A DNA stretch of 64,000 nucleotides from Metaphire vulgaris (GCA_018105865.1 CM030859.1:2378501-2442500); one strand, 5' to 3'. Positions 32,902 through 44,479 are shown, counted from the stretch's first letter. The notes: a model not told the origin generated them from the letters alone. Numbers and translations: made by a program.

Positions 32902-34943
32902 CAAGCTGTTCCACAATCTTGGAGAAACAGGAACAAGCAGGGCAAATCGACGAACCTAATTCCGCCAAACTGGAGAAATCTGTTGCAACCACTGATGAGC
33001 TACCAACTGATAGCACAAAATGTAAGAAGAAAGGAACAACAAGATCAGCTAGAAAAACCAGTCCTGCTAAAACACAGAAATCATCGAAAGCTAACAAAGA
33101 GACACTAGATGATAATGTAAAGTGTCAAAAGAAGGGGCCAGAAGGACCGACAAAGAAACCCAATCCTGTTAAACCAAAGAAATCTTCGGCAGCTAATAAA
33201 GAGACACTAGATGATAATGTACAGTGTCAAAAGAAGGGGCCAGAAGGACCGACAAAGAAACCCAATCCTGCTAAGTCAAAGAAAACTTCGGCAGCTAATA
33301 AAGAGACACTAGATGATAATGTACAGTGTCAAAAGAAGGGACAAAAAGTACCAACAACGAAAAACAAATCTGTTAAGCCAAAGAAATCTTCGGCAGCTAA
33401 TAAAGAGACACCAAATGATAACATAAAGTGTCAAAAGAAGGGACCAAAAGGACTGACAGCGAAACCCAAACCTGTTAAAACAGAAAGACCTACACCAGCT
33501 AGTAAAGTACCAGGAAATCCTGATACAGAATGCCAGGATAAGGCTGAAGAAGGCTCCGTGGCTAAAGCTAATCCCAATAAAGCAGAAAAATCTTCAGCCG
33601 CTAAATCGCCAAACCAAGGCACGGAGTGTGATGAGAAAGACAGAAGTATTCCTGCCAACCTCGAGGTGATTCTGGAATCGAGTGATTTGTCAGCAAATCG
33701 TGACGACAAAGAGTCCGCGAAACAATGCACGCAGATGATTCAAGAGACTAGAATCGTTGTCGGGTTAGTCATGCCTTCGACAGCATCTGCAGCGGCGTCA
33801 CCAAATCAAGATGAAAGATGTTCGAAAAAAGAAAAGAAAAAGACATCACTGAAAACCAAAATTATATCCGGCATTACAGGATTATTCAAAAATCTCACGC
33901 AAACAGATGAAAATTCGACGGCGGATGAGGCGCCACTAGATTATCTGGGCACACAACTCCTGAAGACAGGACTGGAAATATTAACGGAGACAACCAATCC
34001 TGACCATAAAGAGAAGTCACCAGGAACTACTAAGGTGGTACCAAGTGATGGCACAAAACGCCGGAAGAAGGCAGAATCAGAGGGATCAACGGCCAAACCC
34101 AAATCAAAGAAATCTTCTGCAACTAGCAAAGTGTCACCAACGGACAATACAAAATTAATAAGAAAGGCAAAACCAAAAGGAACAATTACCAAATGCAATC
34201 CTGCAAATCCAGACAAATCCTCAGTGAAGGGTGATGTCTCATCACGTGACAGTACAGCATGCCAGAAGAAGGAATCGAAAGGAAAAACTCACCGGAAGCC
34301 GAATAAAGCTTCATCAGATACCAAAGTATCACACAGTGATGGGATAAAGCAACAGAATACCGGACCAAAAGAACCTGCGACCAAAACCCGTGTGATTAAG
34401 CCCAAGAAAGCCCCAATAGCAGCTGAAATTTCAGCAAATCGTGGTGCAAAGACCCGCAACATAGGAACAAGAGAATCAACACCAAAGACCAATCTTTCTA
34501 AGCCGGGACAATCTTCAACAGCCACAGAATTGCCATCAAGTAATAGTAAGAAGCGCCAGAATACAGGACCAGGCCAAAAAGTTCCTATAAAAAATATTAC
34601 AAAACCAAAGAAATTGCCAGTCGTTACGAAAATGCCAACAGGCGAAAAGTGCCAAAACAAAGTCCCTAGACGATCGAAGGCGAATGTCAATCCTGGAAAA
34701 ATACAGAAACCGCCAACAGGGGATACAGTGTCAGCAAAAGACGTTGCAAGGCGTCAGAAGATAGATCCGAGAGGAAGAGTGGCGAAGAAAGAGCGAGCGA
34801 AAGTTGAGAATCGTGCGAAACAGCCAATCCATCCTGGTACTGAGCAAGAATCTCACCAGAAAACACCCTATCCACCGCAAACGGAAACTGTTCGATTGGA
34901 CCAGCCCTATGGCTGCAGACACTTTCGCATGCATTGGAGCTGA
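32902..34943 (+). CDS. Gene C: Lys-rich repeat protein (basic half)
   Basis: After TATTTGTATAG (acceptor ending 32901, weak pyrimidine tract) a frame in phase 1 starts SCSTILEKQEQAGQIDEPNS and runs 679 codons to TGA at 34941-34943. From 33090 a 102-bp unit repeats four times almost perfectly: ANKETLDDNVQCQKKGPEGP then TKKPNPVKPKKSSA, 34 residues with one Cys. The rest of the protein is built of decayed versions of the same unit (..NTK..KA.PKG..K.NP..P.KSS). It is very rich in Lys, Pro, Ser and Thr and probably disordered. No known domain. Its acidic partner domain is in the next frame (34804-36280), so one indel, or an unseen intron, separates halves that are fused in genes A and D. First exon not found. 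Confidence 0.65.
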
Positions 34944-35904
34944 TGGCGATCTTAACCGCGATAGCAATCGAGGATGTTACGATCATGACGATAAAAACGA
35001 CGATAATAACGATCATAGCGACGACTACCATGCTACGAATGAGGGTAATGCTGCTGACGATGTCGATGATGACGACGGTAATAACGCTGACGATAATGAA
35101 GACGGTAATGAAGATGATGATGATAATAAAGATGAGAATTTTGATGAAGATGTTGACGACAATCAAGCATGTGACGATGAAAAAGGCGATGAAGATGATA
35201 ATGATTATGCTGAAGATGACGACGGCAATGCCGCTGTGGATGAAGGTGACGATAATGAAGATGACGATGCTGTTTATGGTGATGAAAGAATCGATGAAGA
35301 AGATGACGATGAAGATGGCGATGAAAGCGAGAATGAAGAGTATGATAACGACGACGGCGAGGATAACGAAGGTGACAATTCGGCTGATGCTGATGATGAT
35401 GACGATGATAATAAAAGTGAAGATGGCGACAGCAATGATGACAAGGACATCGATGAAGCTGGAGATGATGAAGTTATTGATGATGATAATGAAGATGAAG
35501 ACAGCGCTGCAGATGTTGATGACTGCGATGATGATAATGATAATGTTGACGATGAAGCTGGAGATAATGAAGATCGCGAAAACAAATCAGATGGTGACTA
35601 CGATGGCAGCGACGATAATGAAGATGACAACGATGCAAATGATGACGGTGATTATGATGATGACAACGATGACGATGAAGTTGATGATAATGAAGATGAT
35701 GACAACGAGGCAGATGGCGACTATAATGATGACGATGATAATAACGGAGATGACAGCGATGCAGGTGGTGAATGTGATGATGACAATAACGATGATGATG
35801 AAGATGATGATGATGATGAGGAGGATGATAATGATGATGACAATGAAGAAGAAGAAGATGATGAAGAAGAAGAAGGTGATGATGAAGAAGAAGAAGAAGG
35901 TGAT

Positions 35905-35975
<71 letters not shown>

Positions 35976-36064
35976 AGAAGAAGAAGAAGAAGAAGAGGAT
36001 GAAGAAGAAGGTGAAGAAGAAGAAGAAGAAAAGAAGAAGAAAAGAAGAAGAAGAAGAAGAAGAA

Positions 36065-36096
<32 letters not shown>

Positions 36097-36280
36097 AGAA
36101 GAGGAGGAAGAAGACGAAGGTGATGATGAAGATGAAGAAGAATAAGAAGATGGTGATGATAATGATGATATTAATGATGATGAGAATGATGATGACAATG
36201 ATGCTGATGGTGATGATAATGATGATGATAATGATGATGATGACAATGATAACGATGTCGACGACGATGGTTCGGATTGA
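34804..36280 (+). CDS. Gene C: acidic half, +1 frame, interrupted
   Basis: A frame one base off the basic half overlaps it by 140 bp, then reads GADGDLNRDSNRGCYDHDDK and continues for ~300 residues of Asp with Asn, Glu, Gly and Ala. After 35840 it becomes (GAA)n-encoded poly-Glu, and frame slips there turn it into Lys and Arg (stop at 36121-36123). A further acidic stretch after a TAA at 36139-36144 ends VDDDGSD at 36280, likely the original C-terminus. Third-position variety (GAT/GAC, GAA/GAG, AAT/AAC) is high in the first 800 bp, so that part looks like real protein rather than pure microsatellite. AATAAA follows at 36436. Either the allele is damaged or it needs frameshifting or splicing. 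Confidence 0.5.
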
Positions 36281-36435
36281 AGAAATTTCGTGAAAGTAAA
36301 CTTTGTCTATTGCATTTGTGTACAAATACTTTTCGGACTAAAATTATTATAATTAATTAATTCAATTGTATTGTATATAAAATGGCGATTGAGTAGCGGA
36401 TTGTATTGTATATCATTATAATATTCACTATACAG

Positions 36436-36441
36436 AATAAA
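36436..36441 (+). terminator. Poly(A) signal AATAAA, gene C
   Basis: AATAAA 156 bp after the last acidic stop, in AT-rich 3' flank. Confidence 0.5.
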
Positions 36442-36516
36442 ACATTATGCTTGGAATATGTTGTGTTACATGTAAGTCAACCTCTATTATATTGAAGGGC
36501 AAAATCATTACAGATA

Positions 36517-36940
36517 CAGCAGAATTTCGTTATAACGTACTTAGCGAGTCTGAAAATTCACGTATTATCGTACGTTTATCTGATCCAATACGTTAGCGCA
36601 TCAATACGATCAATACGACCTGACCTGCCCTGACATCAAAGCTGGTGCATAGGGTAGGGGACAGATCGTAAGATCGAACCAAGGGTTGACGGTACACTAC
36701 TCCCCAGCCAAGACCGCTAAGATTGGGGACAGATCCCTTTCGGGAAATGCCGTTATATCGGTAGACGTCAGGTTCTCCCCGACCGTTTGTCAGAAAGAAA
36801 ATTACCTTTTATTCTTATGGAACTGTCATCGACTACCGCCCGAGCTTTAAGATAGCGCTATAAAAGTTGTCACTCTAATAATAAAATAATAATAACCGAG
36901 GATGTGTTACAACCGGGTCCGTTATATCGAAGTTCTACTG
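36517..36940. mobile_element. Mariner/pogo-like non-autonomous element, TA target
   Basis: Ends CAGCAGAATTTCGTTATAAC and GTTATATCGAAGTTCTACTG are inverted copies, flanked by TA on both sides (36515-36516, 36941-36942). Shares CCAATACGTTAGCGCATCA with 14582-15565, and also ends its passenger with GCGCTATAAAAGTTGTC. Confidence 0.85.
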
Positions 36941-37089
36941 TAGATTATTATCCCTGCATCTCCACTTGGTATCTGCTTTCCAATGCAGACATTTGAAAAA
37001 TGCATATTCAGTTGCATGTCTCTTTGAACATATTGATTGGACATTGTATTGTACTAGTACTGATTTATATACTAGTAAACTGCTTGATT

Positions 37090-38428
37090 CATTGATTGAC
37101 AGTGAAGAATATCGAAATGTAAAGGAACTCTTAATATAAACATACTTGACTGGTTACATAACTATCTTACCGATAGAACACAGTCGGTCTGTTGGAATGG
37201 ACAATTGTCGACCCTGCGCCAGGTTTGTAGCGGTGTGCCTCAGGGGTCAGTATTAGGACCCCTACTTTTTGTCCTCTATGTTGCGGACATCGGTGACATT
37301 GTTCGGTCCTGTGGGCTCGAGGCGCATGCATATGCTGACGATTTGAAAATCTACTCTTTCTGCCTCCCCACCAGGGTGCGATTTGTGACCTGGAGCAGTG
37401 GGGGGGATATGTCGAGCTTGGGGGGATGTAGTTGTTGGAAACTGTAGCAGTGGGGGGATGTAGTGGTGGGGGATGTAGCAGTAGGGGGATGCAGTTGGAC
37501 AGTGAGGGGAAGATTCCCCCCGCAAATCGCGCCCTGCTCCCCACAGATACTGAGGGACTTCACATTCGTATCTGCGATTGCATTATGAGGATAAAGACGT
37601 GGACCGATGCCAATCGACTTGCGCTTAATCCTGGCAAGACGGAGTTCATTTGGTTTTCGACCCCCAGGAAAAGGCATTTGATTATTATTTGCGAACCGTT
37701 TCTGATTGATGGAGAGTACGTCCCTCCTTCAACTGGTGTGCGCCTACTGGGAGTTAACATTGACTCATCCCTTGCGTTTGACGGTCACATCAGCATTGTT
37801 ATCCGGTCCTGCTATTACCAACTCCGAAGGATCAGGGAGATTCGCCGCCACCTACCAACCTCGACGGCGACTCTTCTGGTTCGTGCTTCGGTTGTTACCA
37901 GAGTAGACTACTGTAATAGTATTCGCTGGGGCCTGCCTAGCTACCAACATTGTCGACTTCAGATGGTACTCAATGCCTCCGCCCGAGTAATTTTTGGAGT
38001 AAGAAGGGGAGAACACATCTCCCCTTTCCTGAAAGACATTTTACATTGGTTGCGCATTCCAGATCGAATTGCCTTCAAGAGATGCATGTTAACGTTCCGG
38101 GCCTTGCACGATCCGTATTTTCCGGACTACCTGGTAGCCCTGGTTCACCGACTTCCGTCTACTAATAGGCGTCTTCAGCTCAGATCCGGACGAGATGTCA
38201 AGTTGGTCGTTCCTCCTCCTTCACGAACGGTGAAATTTGGAGAAATGTCGTTCACTCAAGGAAATACTATTCTTTGGAACGCGTTACCTAGTGACGTAAC
38301 AAGAGAGTCGAACCCGGAATTATTCGCAAAGAAACTCAAAACTCACCTTTATCAGACGTCGTACGAACTGTAAAGCGCTCCTGACTTTGGCCTTCTCCCA
38401 TGTTTTTGCGCTATAGAAATTGACTTGT

Positions 38429-38460
<32 letters not shown>
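37090..38460 (+). mobile_element. CR1/L2-group LINE, 5'-truncated, with RT core
   Basis: Frame pieces in order: ILDWLHNYLTDRTQSVCWNG, GVPQGSVLGPLLFVLY (RT motif), AYADDLKIY (catalytic YADD), an insertion, then RICDCIMRIKTWTDANRLAL, LLGVNIDSSLAFDGHIS, ASVVTRVDYCNSI and the C-terminal LWNALPSDVT..LKTHLYQTSYEL with a stop at 38371-38373. The 3' end carries GACTTTGGCCTTCTCCCATG, GCGCTATAGAAATTGACTTG and a (TAAC)n tail. Removing the insert 37372-37536 with one target copy restores the frame, so the truncated ORF was otherwise open. Confidence 0.9.
37372..37536. mobile_element. hAT-like miniature element inside the LINE
   Basis: 165 bp with ends CAGGGTGCGATTTG and CAAATCGCGCCCTG and an exact 8-bp duplication CTCCCCAC (37364-37371, 37537-37544). 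Interior is a GGGGGATGTAG(C/T) minisatellite. Confidence 0.95.
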
Positions 38461-38890
38461 CACAATACTACTGTTTCATTGGCTGTAAGAATTGGAGTAA
38501 CTAGAGTCAAAATTTTAACTGCCAGTATTCAAATTATGTTTATCAAATAAAATGTCATGATAAATAAATGATTGAACTTGTTTGTGCAATTTTTCTCCAC
38601 TAACTATTTGACCAACTCAACAACAATCATTATTTAAGTGAAAATAATAGTGACTGCCAGTATTTTTACGTCATGTTTATCAATAAAAATGCCAAAATAT
38701 ATAAATGATTGAACGTGTTTGTACGATTATTTTTTCCACGATCTATTTGACGCGATGTTACCAAATTAAAATCGTTTGTTTGCATATCCCGGACAGAGAG
38801 CAAACTAATCAATTCTCAGCAACGAAATATAGACACATTCAACTTCCGGCACTGATGACGAATATAACACAGAATTAAAATTCATGCATT

Positions 38891-39025
38891 TAGCATACTA
38901 TAATGGTACTTAGCATACTATAATTGTACTTATCATACTATAATTGTACTTATCATACTATAATTGTATTTAGCATACTATAATTGTACTTATCATACTA
39001 TAATTGTACTTAGCATACTATAATT
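38891..39025. repeat. 20-bp tandem repeat
   Basis: Unit TAGCATACTATAATTGTACT repeated about 6.7 times at exactly 20-bp spacing. 38461-38890 shows no gene. Confidence 0.95.
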
Positions 39026-39365
39026 ACTATAAACCAGTGGCATCTCCTGTTAGATGACTATGATGATCAGAAAAGAAAGTAAGACATCACCGTATGTGTC
39101 AGGTTCTAGCCTATATGTACGGAAAGTGTGACGTCACAGTGATCTTTACCCCCCCTCTGTCACAATTGTCACACGTTTCTAGACTCTCCCCTCGAGCGTG
39201 ACGTACTTTATGCACTGCCCCCTAATTTTTTAGAATGGAGCAGCCTCCTGTGTACATCGACAACGTCACTATTCTTGAGCACGATTTCTGTTTTGGCACA
39301 AAGCGGATTGATAGCAAATTCAATCTTAAAACACGTCTCGATCCTTCTCCATACAGTAGCTCATA

Positions 39366-39534
39366 CAGTGTTTATTCTAGGCCTGGTTTTTTTGGGGGGG
39401 GGGGGGTTCCTCCCAAAGTTTGAAAATTCCCCCCAAAAAATTTCTATATGTTGCGTCTAGGTTTTTGGGCAGACAAACCATATACCCCCAAACATGTAAC
39501 CCCCCCAATGTCAAGGTGGCTAGAATAAACACTG
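39366..39534. mobile_element. hAT-like miniature element, CAGTGTTTATTCTA family, copy 1
   Basis: 169 bp with ends CAGTGTTTATTCTAGGCC and TAGAATAAACACTG and exact 8-bp duplication AGCTCATA (39358-39365, 39535-39542). Confidence 0.95.
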
Positions 39535-39595
39535 AGCTCATACATTTGTGGCGGAAGATGGCGCTGGGGCGGGTATAGGCTGATGCAGTGGCGTA

Positions 39596-39883
39596 GCCAG
39601 GATTTTCCGAAGGGGGTTATGATTCCCAACTTCGGAATTTCTGACAAGTATAAAAAGGTTATTATTATGATGTCCACGATTCCCAACGCATGGAAAATCC
39701 TGACAAGCCAAAAAATAAAAAAAATCGTTGACTATTATTATTTTGCTTGATTAAGGGAATACATAGATTGTATAGGTTATATAGGTGTGTGAGCGCGTAC
39801 AACTGTATTGATCCGCAATAAAAGAAAAATTGGTCGGACAGCAAAGGGGAGGTTAACCCCAACCCCACTTGACTACGCCACTG
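39596..39883. mobile_element. CAGTGGCGTAGCCAGGATTTT miniature element, copy
   Basis: 288 bp with ends CAGTGGCGTAGCCAGGATTT and TGACTACGCCACTG; flanks GGCTGATG/GGCCGATG match at 7 of 8. Sister copy at 63260-63573 shares interior GATTCCCAACTT and the CTGACAAG motif. Confidence 0.92.
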
Positions 39884-40310
39884 GGCCGATGGACAGATCA
39901 CTTTGCACGTGGCCGGCCGGGACCACCCTTGGGCGGGATACTGCACACTGAACATCGAATAAGGCCCGTGCCCAAACGGCATGCTTAAATTCAACGCAGC
40001 GCACAGAGCGTCAATTGGTAGCACAGTGGTCTGGCAAAAGACGAGACAACGAAAGGGCAACAAGGCTGTGACGACGACAGAAATTATTTTTCATCTATAA
40101 ATGTCTTGAGATTGGTAAGTAATATCTTTCCTAGATGATTTTCAGCAGTTTAAATTTAATCGCATAACGTTAGAACAACAATTAGGTCTATTAGAAGCAT
40201 TTGGTGTGAATGCGGATTGTACCCTTCAATCCTGGTAAGACTGAACTTCAGCTACACCTGAAAGTTTTAATGGCTGGCATGTCAACATTCATGAGCCCTT
40301 CTCCATATTC

Positions 40311-40449
40311 TTGAACGCGGTGAGCATTTGAAGGTGGTGAGCATCTGAACGCGGTGTATATTTGAACGCGGTGGGCATTTGGACGCGGTGTGCATTTGAA
40401 CGAGGTGTGCATTTGAACGCGGCGGGCATTTGGGCGCGGTATGTATTTG
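40311..40449. repeat. ~18-20-bp tandem repeat
   Basis: Seven or so units of TTTGAACGCGGTGTGCA with changes. 39884-40310 shows no gene. Confidence 0.85.
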
Positions 40450-40594
40450 TCTAGAATTTGTCGATTTTTCAGCTTAAATGATTTCTGTCATTCCCTGATT
40501 ATGAATGACAAAGACTAGTTAAAAATTAGCAACAAACGGAGGGCCAAAAACTACTATGGGTCTAATTGCAAATTCCTTAAACATATGTAACGAA

Positions 40595-40675
40595 CAGTGG
40601 CGGCTCCAAGATTTGGAAAGTTGGGAGCCGCTGAGGTATCAACTTCTAAGCATGGGGTCGTACTATAGTTCACAA
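40595..40675. mobile_element. CAGTGGCGGCTCCA family, rearranged fragment
   Basis: CAGTGGCGGCTCCAAGATTT, then interior CAACTTCTAAGCATGGGG in inverted orientation; about half a copy is left. 40676-41109 shows no gene. Confidence 0.7.
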
Positions 40676-41109
40676 ACCTGGACTAGTCCAGTTGCTTAGA
40701 ATAGGACACTAAAGTAAAGGTGCACAAAGGTGTACATTGTACAGTGTACAGACCCACCCGTGCCCCTGTGTAACCGATTCTGGCAACGAATCCCCGAGTT
40801 TCGGTTTGGGAAATCCCGATATTTTTGAAAGGGGGCAGTCAAAAAATTTAATTTGAATAAATTTAAATTTCCCTTCGTGATATCCGCATTCTACTTCCTA
40901 GCTGCTGCCTTCACGTTGATGTATCATGCCTTTGAACACTATCTAAAACAAACAGTACAGCAATTACGGAGCGGGCGATTTCACTGCATTCAAATTTACT
41001 CTGCTTTATCAAAGCCCGGCCGCACTATAATTATAAGCATAACCTCATAAAAACGGTTTGTTTATGATATATTTTCCAATAATTTATAATGACTGACGTT
41101 GGCTTAGAG

Positions 41110-42576
41110 CAGGGGTGTCAAAACGTTTTGGGCGGCGGGCCAAATGACATGTCTTCCTTGTCCTCGCGGGCCAAATGCATAAATGCTTGTCAATATTATA
41201 TTCCAAAACTGAGCTATATAAAAATCTGAAGTAAAATGACGAAAACATTAAATGGCCATATACTCATTACATTATTTACATTGATTTGATTACAACTATT
41301 GTTGTAACTGTATATATGACAAACCGTATTCTAGTCATGCCCAACAGAAGCAGTTACATTTGAAACTCTGTTAATGGCGAAGAACTGAAGATCAACTTGA
41401 AAACATATAAAGTTAGATGATGGCCGATGTAGATGGGGAAGCTGATGAGACGTGACATTGCTTATTTTTCACTAGTTTAGCAATGTCTGGTCTTAAACCT
41501 GCAGCCAAAGCTACTCTCAAATTTACCGAGGGTTTTGCTAACTAACGCAAGTATGCTAGGTGAGTATATGGCTGCATATATTGAATATAAGTACACGTAT
41601 ATATTTTGACCATTTGACGAAGAATAGATTTTTTAAAAGACTATGTGTCGTGTGGTTTGAAATGGCTCGCCCTTTTTGTGGCATTTCAAACTCCCTAGAA
41701 TAAAATTGCGACAGAATATATTGACAATTCTAGAACGATTTGACACAATGAAGATGGAAGCAAACGAAAATGTAGTTTTAATTCGTTTCATCACTCCTCT
41801 GAATTTTTGCATATAGCCAGCTGTAACAATAGTCCTTCCATAGGCTCACCATTTTGTGGCATTTCGAACGCTCTAGAATAAAATTGAGATGGAATATATT
41901 GATAATCCCGGAATGAGTTCACGCATTAAAGATGGGGACACAAGAAAATGTGGTTTTAATTCGTTTCAAACTCCTCTGAATTTTTGCATATCTATAGCTT
42001 GCTGTAACAATAGTCCTTCCATAGGCTCACCATTTTGTGGCATTTCGAACGCTCTAGAATAAAATTGAGATGGAATATATTGACAATCCCGGAATGATTT
42101 GACGCATTAAAGATGGGGACACAAGAAAATGTGGTTTTAATTCGTTTCAAACTCCTCTGAATTTTTGCATATCTACTGTATAGTCTACTGTAGCAATAGT
42201 CCTTCCATAGACTAATGTCAAACAGGGAATCGATTTCATAATATTTTTGTTGTCTATGCAACTGTAGTAATCTCACGCTGTTGATGTAGCGCGTCGATAT
42301 TAAGGTTCAGTCAACATCACCAACGAAACTCAAAACCAAAAAAAGATTTACGCTCTTCCATTTATTTGTAACGCCTGAAAAACAGAGGATGTACGATTCT
42401 ACGTCAAAGCACTTTTTAAAATCCAAAAATATTCTGCACGAAACCAATTTCTCAAGCCAAACAAGATCTTACATCAAGCCAATTTCACACATAAACTTTT
42501 AATAAAATTTTTTAAACGTTTATATTTTCGCGGGCCAAATAAAATCAGCCCGCGGGCCAAGGTTTTGACACCCATA
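41110..42576. mobile_element. CAGGGGTGTCAAAAC-ended element with three tandem 180-bp units
   Basis: Ends CAGGGGTGTCAAAACG and CAAGGTTTTGACACCC with GGGCCAAA next to each. Inside, 41663-41842, 41843-42023 and 42024-42209 are three copies of one unit starting GGCTCACCATTTTGTGGCAT and ending AATAGTCCTTCCATA. No target duplication or transposase seen. Confidence 0.75.
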
Positions 42577-42688
42577 ATACCACAAGTGTCGCAAATTTAC
42601 AGAACGAATAAGGACGTTTTAATATGCTAACCTCAATTCACTAAGCATTTGAGATCTGCGTGGCTTTAACATTTTGACGTATTACTCA

Positions 42689-42973
42689 CAGTGGCGTCAT
42701 TTCATACTTTTCTTTAGAGGTAAGATAATTTTTTGGCCAATTTTGGGCAATTTTTGGCCAATTTGGGGCAATTTTGAGGTAATTTTTGGCAAATTTTGGC
42801 AAATTTAAACCAATTTTAGCAAATTTTTAAAGTGTTGACATTTTTGGCAAATTTTTGGCAATTTTTGGCGATTTTTTGCACATTTCACATTAATTAATTA
42901 ATTTAATACATTATAAATTATTTCTTCGTTTCTTGGGGCCACGGCCCTCTCCCTCCCCAAAATGATGCCCCTG
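42689..42973. mobile_element. CAGTGGCGTCATTTCA-ended element
   Basis: Ends CAGTGGCGTCATTTCATACT and AAATGATGCCCCTG with flanks ATTACTCA/ATTATTTA. The inside is an AATTTTTGGC-type minisatellite, seen inverted at 19385-19579. Confidence 0.7.
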
Positions 42974-43152
42974 ATTATTTAAAGTCTGAGGTAAGAAATT
43001 TGTAATGGTTAATTAGTTAACAGCTTAGAATACAAATTATAAATAAACTAGTTGATACTTTGGTCTGTAGCTTCTGTATGCATACTATTTATTTTGCTGT
43101 GTTAGAGTAGATCTCGTATCATTCAATTGCACAGCGCTGATAGTCCATAGAT

Positions 43153-43407
43153 CAAGGGTTTTCAACTAAATTTTGTGAAGGGACAATTTTCTTATGACTG
43201 GTGCCCCCATGGCCAGGTGAAGAATTTGTTAGTCAATCAAAATCTAGTTCATAAAAAATAGAAAACAAGTAAGTTGAAAACAATACATTTAAATATATTT
43301 CGTTTTTATTATAGAAAGGTTATTGCTCGTTTCAGTATATTCGCGGGTCATTTCACAGCCTCTGGCGGACCGGATCTGGCCCGAGGGCCGCCAGTTGAAC
43401 GCCCCTG
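43153..43407. mobile_element. hAT-like miniature element, CAGGGGTTTTCAACT family
   Basis: Ends CAAGGGTTTTCAACT and CCAGTTGAACGCCCCTG; flanks CCATAGAT/CCAAAGAT match at 7 of 8. Relatives 24697-24985 and 52319-52639. Confidence 0.88.
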
Positions 43408-43472
43408 CCAAAGATTAAAGAAAGATTGATGAAACAACCCCGTTATCATTAAAGTCGATGTTCGAGAATAGA

Positions 43473-43755
43473 GGTGCTAGGACAAAATGTCACCGGACAA
43501 AATGTCACGGACAAAAATGTCACGGGGACAAAATGTCACCGGACAAAATGTCACGAGGACAAAATGTCCGCGGACAAAATGGTACGGGGACAAAATGTCA
43601 TCCTAACTCTAACCCTAACCCAAACACTAACCCTAACCCTAAACCGCGGACATTTTGTCCCCGTGACATTTTGTCCCCGTGACATTTTGTCCGGTGCCCT
43701 TTTGTCCGTGACATTTTGTCCGTGACATTTTGTCCGGTGACATTTTGTCCGGCCA
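43473..43755. repeat. Fold-back minisatellite with CCCTAA core
   Basis: Left arm (43480-43599) is a run of GGACAAAATGTCACC units about 18 bp apart; right arm (43647-43752) is the same unit inverted. Between them lies CCTAACTCTAACCCTAACCC-type sequence, close to the telomere repeat. The direct repeat CGAGAATAGA (43463-43472, 43756-43765) flanks the whole, showing it inserted as a unit. Confidence 0.9.
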
Positions 43756-43855
43756 CGAGAATAGAATAGAAAACTAAAGCTCAGAATTTCCGAGGGTCTG
43801 ATATACTTAGTAGTGTAGTGTGTAGGTTCCACATCGTCTTGGCGCTGTCTACAGA

Positions 43856-43890
43856 TAATTAATTAATTAATTAATTAATTAATTAATTAC
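43856..43890. repeat. (AATT)n microsatellite
   Basis: About eight TTAA/AATT units. Confidence 0.9.
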
Positions 43891-44420
43891 AGTTTCAGCT
43901 CGAACATTTTGAAATCAATCAATTAATCAATCAATTAATTGAACGATCTTTATTATTTTGAATTAATCATCGTGTGCTTTGATTGAAATCAGGAATTTAC
44001 AAGCAAAATTAGGCATAATTCAATAACTATGCACCTGTCCTTGCCTAGTGAATCTGCAGAAATTCCGAGCTGGCTTGAAAGAAAATTCGGTTTAACGAAT
44101 TTCTGCAAAAGGATAGGGAGCGATTGCGACTCATATGGCTCAGACATGTCTAAAACTTCTGCTATGCTGCTGTGAAAGGCTTGAATATGAAAGAGGTTAG
44201 GCATAAAACGAACCGAATCGACAGCATAAACCTACTTAAGTATTACTTTAGCCATTTTATTCCAGAAATACGGAATTTGATACTAAGGTGTCTAGGCCAT
44301 CTCATCATCATCATCATCATCCTCATCATCATCGTCATCATCATCATTATCATCATCATCAGAAGCATCATCATCAGAAACATCATCATCATCATCACCA
44401 CCACCATTATCATCATCATT

Positions 44421-44461
<41 letters not shown>

Positions 44462-44479
44462 AACCATCATCATCAGCTC

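Noticed and set aside
34934..36145. Poly-Met/Lys plus-strand ORF overlapping gene C
   Set aside because: Third-frame shadow of the Asp/Glu codons (ATG from GATGAT).
35474..36325. Long minus-strand ORFs rich in Ile, Phe, His and Ser opposite the acidic part of gene C
   Set aside because: Mirror reading of GAT/GAA codons; no start context or domains.
38891..39025. CRISPR array
   Set aside because: Tandem repeat without unique spacers, in an animal genome.
40311..40449. CRISPR-like or regulatory array
   Set aside because: Contiguous degenerate minisatellite, no spacers.
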